Shown here: positions 25,254-34,433 of the stretch, piece by piece
Numbering within the stretch: position 1 is the first letter of the stretch
Layout of the letters: every line of letters begins with the position of its first letter
NCBI GenBank assembly: GCA_027019175.1
Contig: JALUXB010000065.1
Span: forward strand, 1-39,079
Length of the DNA stretch: 39,079 bases
Reading direction: 5' to 3'
Source of the DNA: Sulfurovum sp.
GTDB taxonomy: Bacteria > Campylobacterota > Campylobacteria > Campylobacterales > Sulfurovaceae
Notes under the pieces: generated by a model
Database searches by the model: none
What the model saw: the letters and a program-made list of their open reading frames with translations, nothing else
What the model was told of the DNA's origin: nothing
Made by a program: the position numbers and the translations under genes

Positions 25254-26267
25254 TTATCCTTCTATATAATTATATCCATTGGGATTGTTCGACTGCCACC
25301 GCCAGCTATCTTCACACATTTTGTTGATATCCATCGTGGCTTCCCAGTCAAGTAAATTTTTTGCTTTGTCCGCATTTGCATAACAGGCGGCAATATCGCC
25401 TGCGCGTCTTGGCATGATTTTGTAGGGGATCTTTTGTCCTGAGGCGTTTGCAAAGGCGTTGACGACATCGAGTACACTGTATCCGTTGCCGGTACCCAGG
25501 TTGATGGCTTCACATACGGGTTTGTCAAGAAACTCCAGTGCTTTGAGATGCCCTTTTGCCAGGTCGACGACATGAATGTAGTCGCGTACGCCGCTTCCGT
25601 CATGGGTGTCGTAGTCGTCACCGAAAACCGAAAGGAATTCCCGTTTGCCCACGGCAACCTGCGTAATGAACGGCATCAGGTTGTTGGGAATGCCCTGCGG
25701 ATCTTCTCCTATGGTACCGCTTTCATGGGCACCTACCGGGTTGAAGTAACGCAGTATGGCAATACTCCAGTTGTTGTCGGAAACATAGAGGTCTCTTAGC
25801 ATCTCTTCTATGACGAGCTTTGTCTGTCCGTAAGGATTGGTCGTTCTCAGTGGGTGCTCTTCGGTAAGGGGAAGGAAGTCCGGGTCGCCATAGACGGTCG
25901 CAGAGGAGCTGAAGACGATCTTTTTAATGCCGTTTTTCTGCATGGCTCGTAGAAGACACAGGGTGCCGTGAACATTGTTGTCATAATACTCCAGCGGTTT
26001 TTCTACCGATTCACCAACCGCTTTGAGCCCCGCGAAGTGGATGACACCATCACAGCCTGCAATGGCCTGTTCTATCAGAGCTTCATCGCGGATATCTCCC
26101 TCAACGAATTGCAGTTTTTTTCCAGTGATCGCCTCTACGCGCCTTAATGCCTCTACACTTGAGTTGGACAGGTTGTCGTAGACAACAACTTCATACCCTT
26201 CGTTCAGCAGTTCCACACAGGTGTGTGAACCGATGTACCCCGCTCCGCCCGTGACAAATATTTTCAT
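25254..26267 (-). CDS. galE: UDP-glucose 4-epimerase
   Basis: Interconverts UDP-glucose and UDP-galactose. The 337-residue SDR enzyme has [17 protein letters not shown], the [10 protein letters not shown] region and the catalytic [12 protein letters not shown] (YxxxK). The C-terminal [11 protein letters not shown] is typical. It lies between galU, which makes UDP-glucose, and glf, which uses UDP-galactose, so the three form a short route to UDP-galactofuranose. Its start abuts the galU stop with no spacing. Confidence 0.98.
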   Translation of the reverse strand: MKIFVTGGAGYIGSHTCVELLNEGYEVVVYDNLSNSSVEALRRVEAITGKKLQFVEGDIRDEALIEQAIAGCDGVIHFAGLKAVGESVEKPLEYYDNNVHGTLCLLRAMQKNGIKKIVFSSSATVYGDPDFLPLTEEHPLRTTNPYGQTKLVIEEMLRDLYVSDNNWSIAILRYFNPVGAHESGTIGEDPQGIPNNLMPFITQVAVGKREFLSVFGDDYDTHDGSGVRDYIHVVDLAKGHLKALEFLDKPVCEAINLGTGNGYSVLDVVNAFANASGQKIPYKIMPRRAGDIAACYANADKAKNLLDWEATMDINKMCEDSWRWQSNNPNGYNYIEG

Positions 26268-27095
26268 CTATCTGCTTTTTCCGTAAAAATAGTTCGTAGC
26301 TTCCACAAACCCATCTACCGAACCGCAATCGAACCGTTTACCTTTGAACTTGTAAGCGATGACCTTGCCATTTTTCGCCTGCTCAAGCAGCGCATCGGTA
26401 ATCTGAATCTCTCCGCCTTTTCCCGGTTTGGTTTTTTCAAGGATCTCAAAAATGTCAGGCGTGAGGATGTAGCGTCCGATGATCGCCATGTTTGTAGGAG
26501 CATCTTTGGGGTCTGGTTTTTCTACCATATTTGTAACCCGGTATGTGTCGTCAGTGTTGTCAACAAGGTTTCCGGCAATGACACCGTATTTGTGTGTTTG
26601 ATCCATAGGGACTTCTTCGATGGCAACAATGGAGCATTGGTATTTCTCAAATACCTTTACCATCTGCTTGAGTATCGGGTCGCTGCCGTCATTGTCACAG
26701 AGATCGTCGGCAAGAACAACAGCAAAAGGTTCACTGCCAATAAGTGTTTCACCTGTGAGAATAGCATGTCCCAGCCCTTTCATCTCCAGTTGTCTGGTGT
26801 AGGAAAAAGTACATTTTGTAATGACGGAACGGATCTCTTCAAGCAGAGGCTCTTTGGACGTACCCTTGATCTGGTGCTCCAGTTCGTAGCTGATGTCGAA
26901 GTGGTCCTCGATGGCACGTTTTCCACGCCCGGTGACGATGGCCATGGTGGTAATGCCCGCTTCCAGTGCCTCTTCGACACCGTACTGGATGAGGGGTTTT
27001 GTCAAGACCGGCAGCATCTCTTTGGGAGTGGCTTTGGTAGCAGGAAGAAAACGGGTGCCGTACCCGGCTGCGGGGAATAAACATTTTTTTATCAA
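26268..27095 (-). CDS. galU: UTP-glucose-1-phosphate uridylyltransferase
   Basis: Makes UDP-glucose. The 275-residue protein has FPAAGYGTRFLPATKATPKEMLPV, LADDLCDN and RFDCGSVDGFVEATNYF. The start is the TTG at 27095 with GGAGA five bases upstream. A promoter candidate lies at 27160-27189, so galU and the downstream genes may have their own transcript apart from rfbACDB. Confidence 0.97.
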   Translation of the reverse strand: MIKKCLFPAAGYGTRFLPATKATPKEMLPVLTKPLIQYGVEEALEAGITTMAIVTGRGKRAIEDHFDISYELEHQIKGTSKEPLLEEIRSVITKCTFSYTRQLEMKGLGHAILTGETLIGSEPFAVVLADDLCDNDGSDPILKQMVKVFEKYQCSIVAIEEVPMDQTHKYGVIAGNLVDNTDDTYRVTNMVEKPDPKDAPTNMAIIGRYILTPDIFEILEKTKPGKGGEIQITDALLEQAKNGKVIAYKFKGKRFDCGSVDGFVEATNYFYGKSR

Positions 27096-27159
27096 GAGAG
27101 TCTCCGTAGATGGCGGTTATTGTTTATAATACCGCTATATTTGTAACATAGTTGAGAGT

Positions 27160-27189
27160 ATTATAGCAAAAAGTGATTAGACTTGGCAA
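27160..27189 (-). promoter_or_regulatory. Promoter candidate upstream of galU
   Basis: On the minus strand TTGCCA (27184-27189) and TATAAT (27160-27165) are 18 bases apart. The 118-bp gap to rfbB contains no gene. Confidence 0.55.
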
Positions 27190-27213
27190 ACTTGATGAAG
27201 GTTGAGTTTTGAA

Positions 27214-28287
27214 TTATTGTTCAAGATACTTCCTTAAATACCAATCGACAGTTTTAACAATACCACTGTCAAAGTTCTCATCTGCCCTCCATCCAAGTTC
27301 ATTCTCAAGTTTGGTGGCATCAATGGCATAACGTTTGTCGTGTCCTGCTCTATCTTCTACAAAAGTAATAAGTTCTTTATAGCTTTTGTTATTTTCTCTT
27401 GGTACTTTTTCATCGAGTATAGAAGTGATGCTGTCTACAATTTGGAGGTTTGTTCTCTCATTTCTTCCTCCAATGTTGTATACATTTGCTTCCTTGCCTG
27501 TATGATAGACCAAATCTATTCCTTTACAATGGTCAAGTACATAGAGCCAGTCACGGATATTCTTACCATCACCATAGATAGGAATAGGCTCACCTGCCAA
27601 ACATTTGCGGATAATAGTGGGAATAAGCTTTTCATCATGTTGTTTAGGTCCATAGTTGTTTGAACAGTTTGTGATGACAGTATTGAGCCCATATGTCTCT
27701 TGATAGCTTCTGACTATCATATCGGAGCTTGCTTTGGAAGCTGAGTATGGAGAGTTGGGAGCGTATGGTGTCTCTTCTGTAAAGAGATCTGTCGGATCAT
27801 CGGAGAGTGTTCCGTAGACTTCATCTGTAGAAATATGGTGGAATCTTGGTAGTGTTGGATGTTGGATGTTGGATGTTGAATTCGTTTGTGAATATTTTTC
27901 TTTGTATTTGAATGGGGCGTCCATCCAATGTTTGTAAGCAACATCGAGGAGTGTGAAGGTACCTTTTACATTGGTCTCTACAAATACAGCTGGATTTTTT
28001 ATAGAGTTATCGACATGGCTCTCGGCTGCAAAGTGAATGACTCCCTGAATGTCATACTCAGTAAAGATAAACTCTACAAGTTCACGGTTACAGATATCAC
28101 CTTTGATGAACTTATACCTTGAATGGTTTTCTACCTCTTTGAGGTTTTCAAGGTTGCCTGCATAAGTGAGCAGATCAAGATTGACAATGTTGTAGTTTTC
28201 ATACTTATCTAAAAAGTAAGGTACAAAGTTTGAACCTATGAAGCCGGCGCAACCTGTAACCAATATGGTTTTGTTTGTATCATTCAT
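27214..28287 (-). CDS. rfbB: dTDP-glucose 4,6-dehydratase
   Basis: Second step of dTDP-rhamnose synthesis. The 357-residue SDR enzyme has VTGCAGFIGSNFVPYFL, HFAAESHVDNSI, STDEVYGTL and the catalytic YSASKASSDM. I chose the ATG at 28287 overlapping the rfbD stop (TAATG) with GGAG upstream. Just before the STDEVYG motif there is an extra low-complexity stretch, SQTNSTSNIQHPTLP, encoded in part by a four-unit heptamer array (27853-27880). This is a naturally variable surface loop in the family, so the enzyme is probably functional. Confidence 0.96.
   Translation of the reverse strand: MNDTNKTILVTGCAGFIGSNFVPYFLDKYENYNIVNLDLLTYAGNLENLKEVENHSRYKFIKGDICNRELVEFIFTEYDIQGVIHFAAESHVDNSIKNPAVFVETNVKGTFTLLDVAYKHWMDAPFKYKEKYSQTNSTSNIQHPTLPRFHHISTDEVYGTLSDDPTDLFTEETPYAPNSPYSASKASSDMIVRSYQETYGLNTVITNCSNNYGPKQHDEKLIPTIIRKCLAGEPIPIYGDGKNIRDWLYVLDHCKGIDLVYHTGKEANVYNIGGRNERTNLQIVDSITSILDEKVPRENNKSYKELITFVEDRAGHDKRYAIDATKLENELGWRADENFDSGIVKTVDWYLRKYLEQ
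27853..27880. repeat. Heptamer array, 4 units of TGTTGGA, inside rfbB
   Basis: Three perfect units and one TGTTGAA variant. In the coding strand (TCCAACA) they encode SNIQHPT. This is the second array of exactly 28 bp inside a sugar-nucleotide gene in this window. Confidence 0.92.
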
Positions 28288-29156
28288 TATCTTTTTTCTC
28301 CTAAAGCTTTTAAACACGCATTAACCGAATCTTTCCAGTAAGGGATAGTGATACCAAACTCTTTTTTTATTTTTGCTTTATTGAGTAAAGAGTAGTATGG
28401 ACGTTTTGCAGGAGTTGGGTACTCTTTGGTCTCTATAGGCTTTATATGACATTCTAATTTTGACATATACATAATCTCTTTGGCGAAGTCATACCAACTC
28501 AGTACTCCTTCGTTACTATAATGATATATCTCGACTTTTTCATTTGTAATCTGTGGCACTATATCTAAGATCGTTTGTGCCAGGTCTTTTGCATAAGTGG
28601 GGGTTCCCACTTGATCGAATATCACTCCAAGCGCATCTCTCTCTTTACCAAGACGCAGCATTGTCTTTACAAAGTTGTTGCCAAAACTGCTGTATACCCA
28701 TGATGTTCTGATGATAATGGAATTTGCCGGGTTGGCCTCCTGCATGGCTTTTTCACCGGCAAGCTTTGTAGCGCCATAAACACTTTTTGGGTTGGTGGGG
28801 TCACTCTCTACATAGGGTCTGTAGTTTGTGCCGTCAAAGACATAGTCCGTGGAGATGTGGATAAGCTTGATGTTTTTCTCTTTTGCAATCTCTGCAAGAT
28901 ACTTTACTGCCAAATGATTGATTGCATTTGCGTTGGCTTCATCTTCTTCGGCTTTGTCAACAGCTGTGTAGGCGGCGCAGTTGATGATAGTATCGATACG
29001 ATTGGTTGCTATGAAACTTTTGATCGTTTTCTGATCGGTAATATCCAGGCTATCCCTGTCTGTAAAGAAATAGAGATTATTACGATCATTGTTGGTAAGT
29101 TCTTTTATCTCACTTCCGAGTTGCCCATTGCTTCCGGTCACGAGAATTTTAGGCAT
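28287..29156 (-). CDS. rfbD: dTDP-4-dehydrorhamnose reductase
   Basis: Last step of dTDP-rhamnose synthesis, using NAD(P)H. The 289-residue SDR-like protein has VTGSNGQLGSEI, INCAAYTAVDKAEED, STDYVFDGT and the catalytic YGATKLAGEKAM. It overlaps rfbC by 8 bases and rfbB by 1. Confidence 0.97.
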   Translation of the reverse strand: MPKILVTGSNGQLGSEIKELTNNDRNNLYFFTDRDSLDITDQKTIKSFIATNRIDTIINCAAYTAVDKAEEDEANANAINHLAVKYLAEIAKEKNIKLIHISTDYVFDGTNYRPYVESDPTNPKSVYGATKLAGEKAMQEANPANSIIIRTSWVYSSFGNNFVKTMLRLGKERDALGVIFDQVGTPTYAKDLAQTILDIVPQITNEKVEIYHYSNEGVLSWYDFAKEIMYMSKLECHIKPIETKEYPTPAKRPYYSLLNKAKIKKEFGITIPYWKDSVNACLKALGEKR

Positions 29157-29724
29157 AGTAGTTCACTCCGTACGCAAAGAGATCATCGGTTTCATGCAGT
29201 TTGGGCTGTACTTTGTCTTTTTGTGAAAGCTTCAGTTCGTTATGAGGCAGCTGCCAGTCAATATGGAGTTCCGGATCATCGAAGGCGATGCCTCTGTCAT
29301 TTTCCGGAGAGTAGTAGTTGTCAACTTTGTAGGCGAAGATAGTATCCTCTTCAAGAACAACAAAGCCGTGTGCAAATCCTCTTGGAACGAGAAGCTGCCT
29401 CTTGTTTTCACTACTGAGTTCAACCGCAACATGTTTGCCAAAGGTAGGAGAGCCTTTTCGAATGTCGACTGCCACATCGAGGACACTGCCCTGAATGACG
29501 CGTACCAGTTTTGTCTGTGCCGCGGGATGAAGCTGATAGTGCAGCCCCCGCAGTACACCTTTTGCACTTTTAGATTCATTGTCCTGGCAAAAGTTTATTT
29601 GGTAGCCTAAAAACGCTTCAAGCTTATCTGCGCGAAATGTTTCTACAAAATAACCCCGTTCGTCACCGTGAACTTGTGGATCGATAATTACAACATCAGG
29701 AATCTCGGTTCTTGTAAATGTCAT
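29149..29724 (-). CDS. rfbC: dTDP-4-dehydrorhamnose 3,5-epimerase
   Basis: Third step of dTDP-rhamnose synthesis. The 191-residue cupin enzyme has [14 protein letters not shown], the catalytic histidine in [22 protein letters not shown], and [12 protein letters not shown]. It overlaps rfbA by 4 bases. Confidence 0.97.
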   Translation of the reverse strand: MTFTRTEIPDVVIIDPQVHGDERGYFVETFRADKLEAFLGYQINFCQDNESKSAKGVLRGLHYQLHPAAQTKLVRVIQGSVLDVAVDIRKGSPTFGKHVAVELSSENKRQLLVPRGFAHGFVVLEEDTIFAYKVDNYYSPENDRGIAFDDPELHIDWQLPHNELKLSQKDKVQPKLHETDDLFAYGVNYYA

Positions 29725-30611
29725 CGTTTTACCACACCTTCTTCGGCTCTGCGAAGCATATACTGTCCGTACTGGTTTTTCTTCAGGGGTTGTGCCAGTG
29801 CAATAAGCTGTTCTTTGGTAATGTATCCCATCTCAAAAGCGATCTCTTCAATACAGGCAACTTTCAGTCCCTGGCGGTTTTCAATAGTCTGGATGAAGTT
29901 GGAAGCTTCCAGAAAGCTCTCGTGGGTACCGGTATCGAGCCAGGCATATCCACGCCCCATTAGTTCGACTTTCAGTGCGTTCTTTTCAAGGTATGCCTGG
30001 TTAACCGAAGTGATCTCCAGCTCTCCGCGTTCTGAAGGTTTGACCTTTTTTGCAATATCGACAACATCGTTAGGGTAGAAATAGAGACCGACCACAGCGT
30101 AGTTGCTTTGCGGGTTTTGCGGTTTTTCTTCGATGCTGGTAACATTGCCGTTCTCGTCAAAAGCAGCCACACCGTAGCGTTCCGGATCTTTGACATAGTA
30201 GCCGAAAACAGTGGCCTTTTGTGCTTCTGTAGCATTTTTCACGGCAGATGCGAGCATCTCGGTTAGCCCATGCCCGTAGAAGATATTGTCTCCAAGGACA
30301 AGACAGACATCATCGTTACCAATGAATTCTTCACCCAAAATAAATGCCTGTGCGAGACCGTCCGGGGAGGGCTGTACTTTATAGGAAAATTGCATACCAA
30401 TGTCCGAACCATCGCCAAGCAGTGCTTCAAAACGGGGAAGGTCTTCGGGGGTAGAGATGATGAGTACTTCAGTAATGCCTGCAAGCATCAGTACCGATAG
30501 CGGATAATAGATCATCGGTTTGTCGTAGATAGGTGCGAGCTGTTTGCTGATGCCTTTGGTAATAGGGTAGAGACGCGTACCGCTGCCGCCTGCGAGGATG
30601 ATACCTTTCAT
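29721..30611 (-). CDS. rfbA: Glucose-1-phosphate thymidylyltransferase
   Basis: First step of dTDP-rhamnose synthesis. The 296-residue protein has [48 protein letters not shown] and [16 protein letters not shown]. It is the first intact gene of the rfbACDB group and lies 10 bases after the broken nucleotidyltransferase gene. Confidence 0.98.
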   Translation of the reverse strand: MKGIILAGGSGTRLYPITKGISKQLAPIYDKPMIYYPLSVLMLAGITEVLIISTPEDLPRFEALLGDGSDIGMQFSYKVQPSPDGLAQAFILGEEFIGNDDVCLVLGDNIFYGHGLTEMLASAVKNATEAQKATVFGYYVKDPERYGVAAFDENGNVTSIEEKPQNPQSNYAVVGLYFYPNDVVDIAKKVKPSERGELEITSVNQAYLEKNALKVELMGRGYAWLDTGTHESFLEASNFIQTIENRQGLKVACIEEIAFEMGYITKEQLIALAQPLKKNQYGQYMLRRAEEGVVKR

Positions 30612-30621
30612 TTTTGTTCCT

Positions 30622-31227
30622 TTAATTTGCCTGCACGCACGTTTTGAGTTTCGTGTAGATATCGATGATGATCTTTTTTTGTGTCAGAAGGGCATTAATG
30701 GCTTGTGTCATCTCTTCTGCTTCGTCATCATACTGTTGGGCTATTTCGTTGCGCAGTTTGCGTAAGTATGTCCACTCTTTTGCAGAGTTTATACATCCAT
30801 ACTTTTCAAGTTTGTTCAGGATGTTTCTAAGAGGAAGAGATTCATTGGTTCCTTCATAACGTTGCAATACCAGTCTGAAGAGTTTATCTCCCATGGTATC
30901 TTGAAGTTTTGAAAAACGGAAAATATACTGATCGATATCCAATGGTATTCCTTTCTCCATAGCCTCTTTCTCGATAACTCTGTTAGCATCTTTGTTGAAA
31001 ATGACATCGATTTTCTGCTCTCCCAGAACATCTTCCAAAAGCTGCAAATAACGAAGCTTCTTTCCAAAGAGATCGGTGTGGTTACTTGTCTGAATGTAGA
31101 GGTCTATGTCGCCGCCTTGTGCCGTGTCATCCACTCTGCTTCCAAAAAGTATGACCCGGGAGTCACTTCCAAAAACGGTGTGTGCGCATTATACAATATG
31201 TTCTGCTTCATGTAGTGTTATGCGCAT
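30622..31227 (-). pseudogene. MNT-type nucleotidyltransferase with HEPN-like tail, broken by a stop at codon 13
   Basis: Reading from the ATG at 31227, which has GAGGGG upstream, gives MRITLHEAEHIV, then TAA at 31189-31191. The same frame continues with CAHTVFGSDSRVILFGSR and VDDTAQGGDIDLYI, the nucleotidyltransferase motif. The rest (to 30622) has a helical tail with KLRNEIAQQYDDEAEEM. No ATG, GTG or TTG lies between the stop and the FGSR motif, so a downstream restart at the GTG at 31134 would lack part of the active site. Related two-domain proteins act with toxins or antitoxins. In the tail the HEPN histidine appears replaced (RNEIAQ). A single base change or a sequencing error could explain the stop. 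It heads the rfb transcript. Confidence 0.7.
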
Positions 31228-31252
31228 ACTGATTCCCCTCTTTTATAGAGTT

Positions 31253-31258
31253 ATTATA
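31253..31258 (-). promoter_or_regulatory. -10 box at the head of the rfb polysaccharide locus
   Basis: TATAAT on the minus strand, 25 bases upstream of the ATG of the broken nucleotidyltransferase gene. The -35 region is weak. This is the most upstream promoter seen for the locus. Confidence 0.5.
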
Positions 31259-31361
31259 GCTGTTTGTAGATTAGAAAAGAGTTGAGTGTGCTTTCATCTG
31301 TTTTACGCTGATTTATGCTACACTTTCGCGACAAAAAAAGCAGTTTGTAGAAACGGAATAT

Positions 31362-32264
31362 ATGAAAGAACACATTAAAAATCTTGACCGGGGCATTGTG
31401 CTGATGCTGCTGGCTTCCCTTACCTTCGCCATGATGGGCGGCTTTGCCAAATTGCTGACACAACAGCTGCCTGCGCTTGAAGTCACCTTTTTTCGTAATA
31501 TTTTCGGGGTGGTCATTATTGCCCTGGCCATCTGGAAAGTACCGCTCAAACAGCAGGGCGGCAAGCCGTTACTGCTTTTCTTCCGTGGTGCCATGGGCTT
31601 TCTTGCCCTGCTTGCCTACTTTTACATTATGGGGAAGATACCGCTGGGCGAGGCGATTACCTATAACAAAACATCGCCGCTTTTTGTGGCATTTTTTGCC
31701 TGGATATTTTTGCGTGAAAAATTGCACTGGAGCGCTATTATTGCGCTCATACTCGGGTTTACCGGCATCATACTCATCGCACAGCCAGAAAACGGCGGCT
31801 TTGACAAATATGACATACTGGGAATATTCTCCGGTATCGGTGCGGCACTTGCCTATACCTCCATACGTGAATTGCGTCGTTACTACGATACCCGTGCCAT
31901 TGTGATGAGCTTTATGCTGGTGGGTACATTGGGACCTCTGCTTTTTATGGCCATAGGAAGTGTTGCGAGTGTGGGCAGTGAGTGGGACTGGATCATCGCA
32001 CCGTTTGAAATGCCAAAAGGTGTGCAGTGGTTCTACATTGTTGCTGTAGGCACGAGTGCAACCGTTTCCCAGCTGCTGATGACCAAAGCGTATGAACTGA
32101 CGAAAGCGGGGATTGTGGGTACCATCAGCTACACCAATATTGTCTTCGGAATGTTCATTGGCATAGCACTTGGCGACCCCATACCCGATATTTGGACGGT
32201 TTTGGGTATAATATTGGTCATTACATCGGGGCTGATTGTTGCTCTGGTCAAAGAAAAACCGTAA
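31362..32264 (+). CDS. EamA/DMT-family transporter
   Basis: A 300-residue inner-membrane protein with ten predicted helices in two EamA repeats. The first repeat ends in FLREKLHWSAIIALILGFTGIILIA; the second contains YELTKAGIVGTISYTNIVFGMFIGIALGDPIPDIWTVLGIILVITSG. The substrate is not known. It is transcribed divergently from the rfb locus and is followed 9 bases later by kdsA. Confidence 0.92.
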   Translation: MKEHIKNLDRGIVLMLLASLTFAMMGGFAKLLTQQLPALEVTFFRNIFGVVIIALAIWKVPLKQQGGKPLLLFFRGAMGFLALLAYFYIMGKIPLGEAITYNKTSPLFVAFFAWIFLREKLHWSAIIALILGFTGIILIAQPENGGFDKYDILGIFSGIGAALAYTSIRELRRYYDTRAIVMSFMLVGTLGPLLFMAIGSVASVGSEWDWIIAPFEMPKGVQWFYIVAVGTSATVSQLLMTKAYELTKAGIVGTISYTNIVFGMFIGIALGDPIPDIWTVLGIILVITSGLIVALVKEKP

Positions 32265-32273
32265 GGATAAAGT

Positions 32274-33074
32274 ATGATACTGATTGCAGGACCCTGTGTA
32301 CTGGAGAGTCGTGACAATGTTATGCGTATTGCCGAGTCACTGGGCAAATACCATGATGACTGTACCAAAGATTTTTATTTTAAAGCAAGTTTTGACAAAG
32401 CCAACCGTACCAGCCTTGACAGCTTCCGGGGACCGGGGCTTGAAGAAGGGCTGAAGATGCTTGCGGAAGTCAAAGACGAGTTTGGCTACAAGATATTGAC
32501 AGATGTACACGACTATACCCAGCCTGCTGCTGTAGCTGAGGTGGCGGATGTGCTGCAGATACCGGCTTTTTTGTGCCGCCAGACAGACCTTTTGGTCGCT
32601 GCGGCAAAGACAGATGCCGTGGTTAACATTAAAAAAGGACAGTTCCTTGCCCCTGCTGCCATGGAACACTCTGTTGCAAAAGTGCTGAAAACACGTGGTT
32701 TCGACGGTGAAGTCAGTTATGAAAATGCACAAAAGTACGGGGTCTGGCTGACAGAACGCGGCACAACCTTCGGGTATGGCAATCTGGTGGTCGATATGCG
32801 CGGTCTGGTGACCATGCGTCAGTTCGCTCCTGTGGTATTTGATGCGACCCATTCGGTACAGATGCCGGCAAGCGGCGGTGCAAGCAGCGGCGGTGACAGC
32901 AGTTTTGTTCCCTACCTTTCACGGGCAGCGGCAGCAGTAGGGGTGGACGGTTTCTTCTTTGAAACCCACTTTGACCCGAGCATCGCTTTGAGTGACGGGC
33001 CGAATATGATACAATTGCAAAAACTTGACAGCCTGATCGAACAGATAGATGCAATCCGGTCGATTGTCGAATGA
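32274..33074 (+). CDS. kdsA: 3-deoxy-8-phosphooctulonate synthase
   Basis: Makes KDO-8-phosphate from phosphoenolpyruvate and arabinose-5-phosphate for lipopolysaccharide. The 266-residue protein has [48 protein letters not shown] and [17 protein letters not shown]. The AGGA before the ATG and close spacing suggest co-transcription with the genes around it. Confidence 0.98.
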   Translation: MILIAGPCVLESRDNVMRIAESLGKYHDDCTKDFYFKASFDKANRTSLDSFRGPGLEEGLKMLAEVKDEFGYKILTDVHDYTQPAAVAEVADVLQIPAFLCRQTDLLVAAAKTDAVVNIKKGQFLAPAAMEHSVAKVLKTRGFDGEVSYENAQKYGVWLTERGTTFGYGNLVVDMRGLVTMRQFAPVVFDATHSVQMPASGGASSGGDSSFVPYLSRAAAAVGVDGFFFETHFDPSIALSDGPNMIQLQKLDSLIEQIDAIRSIVE

Positions 33075-33099
33075 GAGCGTTAAGGTTTAAGGAAGAAAT

Positions 33100-33330
33100 T
33101 TGGGTAAAATAGACAAAGCCAAAGAGTTCATTAATATGCTGAAAGTCTATTTGGGCATATTAACAGCACTTATTATAGCGACTGTCTCAGGTACTGCAAA
33201 ACTCTTTAATGCTAATGAGATTCATGTTACATTTTGGCTTGGCATCATTACAGTTATGATGCTTTCCTTTATTTTTGTAAAGCTTGCAAAATATATACAT
33301 GAAAAAATCGATGAACTGGAGGATATGTAA
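33100..33330 (+). CDS. Small membrane protein (76 aa), unknown
   Basis: A 76-residue protein with two membrane helices, MLKVYLGILTALIIATVSG and VTFWLGIITVMMLSFIFVKLA. The start is TTG with AAGGA upstream. Its stop overlaps the start of the next tiny gene (TAATG). I recognise no family. The tight coupling to the 36-residue gene suggests the two act together. Confidence 0.75.
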   Translation: MGKIDKAKEFINMLKVYLGILTALIIATVSGTAKLFNANEIHVTFWLGIITVMMLSFIFVKLAKYIHEKIDELEDM

Positions 33331-33440
33331 TGATAGAAACAGTAGCAATCATCATAGCATTTGGATATGCACTTTATGCATTTGTCAGTAGTGCGTATGA
33401 GTTGATGGACGAAAACAAACACAAAGAAGGACACAAATGA
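33330..33440 (+). CDS. Tiny membrane protein (36 aa), unknown
   Basis: A 36-residue frame, [20 protein letters not shown] followed by a charged tail ([11 protein letters not shown]). It has one membrane helix. GGAGGA lies 9 bases upstream. It starts on the last base of the 76-residue gene and overlaps the ribH start (ATGA), so it is coupled on both sides. It is too short for many annotation cut-offs. Confidence 0.7.
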   Translation: MIETVAIIIAFGYALYAFVSSAYELMDENKHKEGHK

Positions 33441-33904
33441 AAATCGTAGAAGGAAATCTTTCCGTTGACAAGAGTAAAAAAGTGGCGATCATCAATGCGC
33501 GCTTTAATCACTTCATTACAGACAGACTGGTAGAAGGTGCGAAGGATGCTTACGCAAGACACGGGGGGAACCCTGACGATCTGGATCTCATTCTGGTTCC
33601 CGGAGCGTTCGAGATTCCGTTTGCACTGGACAAAGCACTGGCTTCGGGCAAGTACGATGCGGTGTGCTGTCTTGGTGCAGTTATCAGAGGTGCGACGCCG
33701 CACTTTGACTATGTCTCTGCGGAGGCGACCAAAGGAGTGGCCAATGTGACACTCAAATACGGAAAACCGGCAACCTTCGGTGTACTGACCGTTGACAGCA
33801 TCGAGCAGGCGATCGAGCGTGCGGGTACGAAGGCAGGCAACAAAGGCGCTGAAGCGATGGTAAGTCTTATCGAACTGATCAATCTGTACGGAGAGTTGAA
33901 CTAA
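33437..33904 (+). CDS. ribH: 6,7-dimethyl-8-ribityllumazine synthase
   Basis: Penultimate step of riboflavin synthesis. The 155-residue protein has [47 protein letters not shown] and [16 protein letters not shown]. It overlaps the upstream tiny gene by 4 bases and nusB by 1. Confidence 0.98.
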   Translation: MKIVEGNLSVDKSKKVAIINARFNHFITDRLVEGAKDAYARHGGNPDDLDLILVPGAFEIPFALDKALASGKYDAVCCLGAVIRGATPHFDYVSAEATKGVANVTLKYGKPATFGVLTVDSIEQAIERAGTKAGNKGAEAMVSLIELINLYGELN

Positions 33905-34311
33905 TGGCAACACGACATCAGGCACGTACAGCAGTTGTTGGGCTACTCTATGCCTATGACCTGGGCAATGAAAATATTGCCAAGTTTTCCGATGAGATCC
34001 TTGAAGAGGACAAAATCAGAAACAAGCAGCGTGAGTTCTCACATCAACTCTTTGACGGCACCATTGAAAATCTGGATATGATAGACAAAGAGATAGAAAA
34101 ACATCTGACCGATTGGGACTATGACAGCATCGGAAAAGTAGAAAAGGCCATTTTGCGTCTTGGCGCCTATGAGATTCTTGTGGCAAAGACAGACCGGGCA
34201 ATCATCATCAATGAAGCTGTTGAATTAGCCAAAGCGCTTGCAGATGACAAGTCGCCGAAGTTCATCAACGGTGTTTTGGATGCGATAGGCAAGGAAGAGG
34301 GTAGCGCATAG
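33904..34311 (+). CDS. nusB: Transcription antitermination factor NusB
   Basis: An RNA-binding factor for rRNA antitermination. The 135-residue all-helical protein begins [21 protein letters not shown] and ends with INEAVELAKALADDKSPKFINGVLDAI, both typical. Its start overlaps the ribH stop. Confidence 0.97.
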   Translation: MATRHQARTAVVGLLYAYDLGNENIAKFSDEILEEDKIRNKQREFSHQLFDGTIENLDMIDKEIEKHLTDWDYDSIGKVEKAILRLGAYEILVAKTDRAIIINEAVELAKALADDKSPKFINGVLDAIGKEEGSA

Positions 34312-34353
34312 GCAGCATAACCTTATGCTTTTGTGATTATCTTTTTGATAAAT

Positions 34354-34424
34354 GGTAGAGTGCGTAGTCACGCACCATCCTATTTTCTCAACATATATGT
34401 CGGTGCGTAATTACGCACCCTACA
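34354..34424. repeat. REP-like palindrome doublet before mqnC
   Basis: The first copy (34354-34376) has stem GTGCGT/ACGCAC around AGTC with one mismatch in the lead (GAGTGCGT). The second (34402-34424) is inverted: GGTGCGT, loop AATT, ACGCACC, then CTACA. The two copies could pair with each other. The last bases of the second copy overlap the AGGA ribosome binding site of mqnC. Confidence 0.88.
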
Positions 34425-34433
34425 GGATTTATG

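Noticed and set aside
31160-31200. A TATAAT on the minus strand within the broken nucleotidyltransferase gene as an internal promoter
   Set aside because: The match spans the nonsense codon but has no -35 and is followed by no start codon with a ribosome binding site before the catalytic motif.
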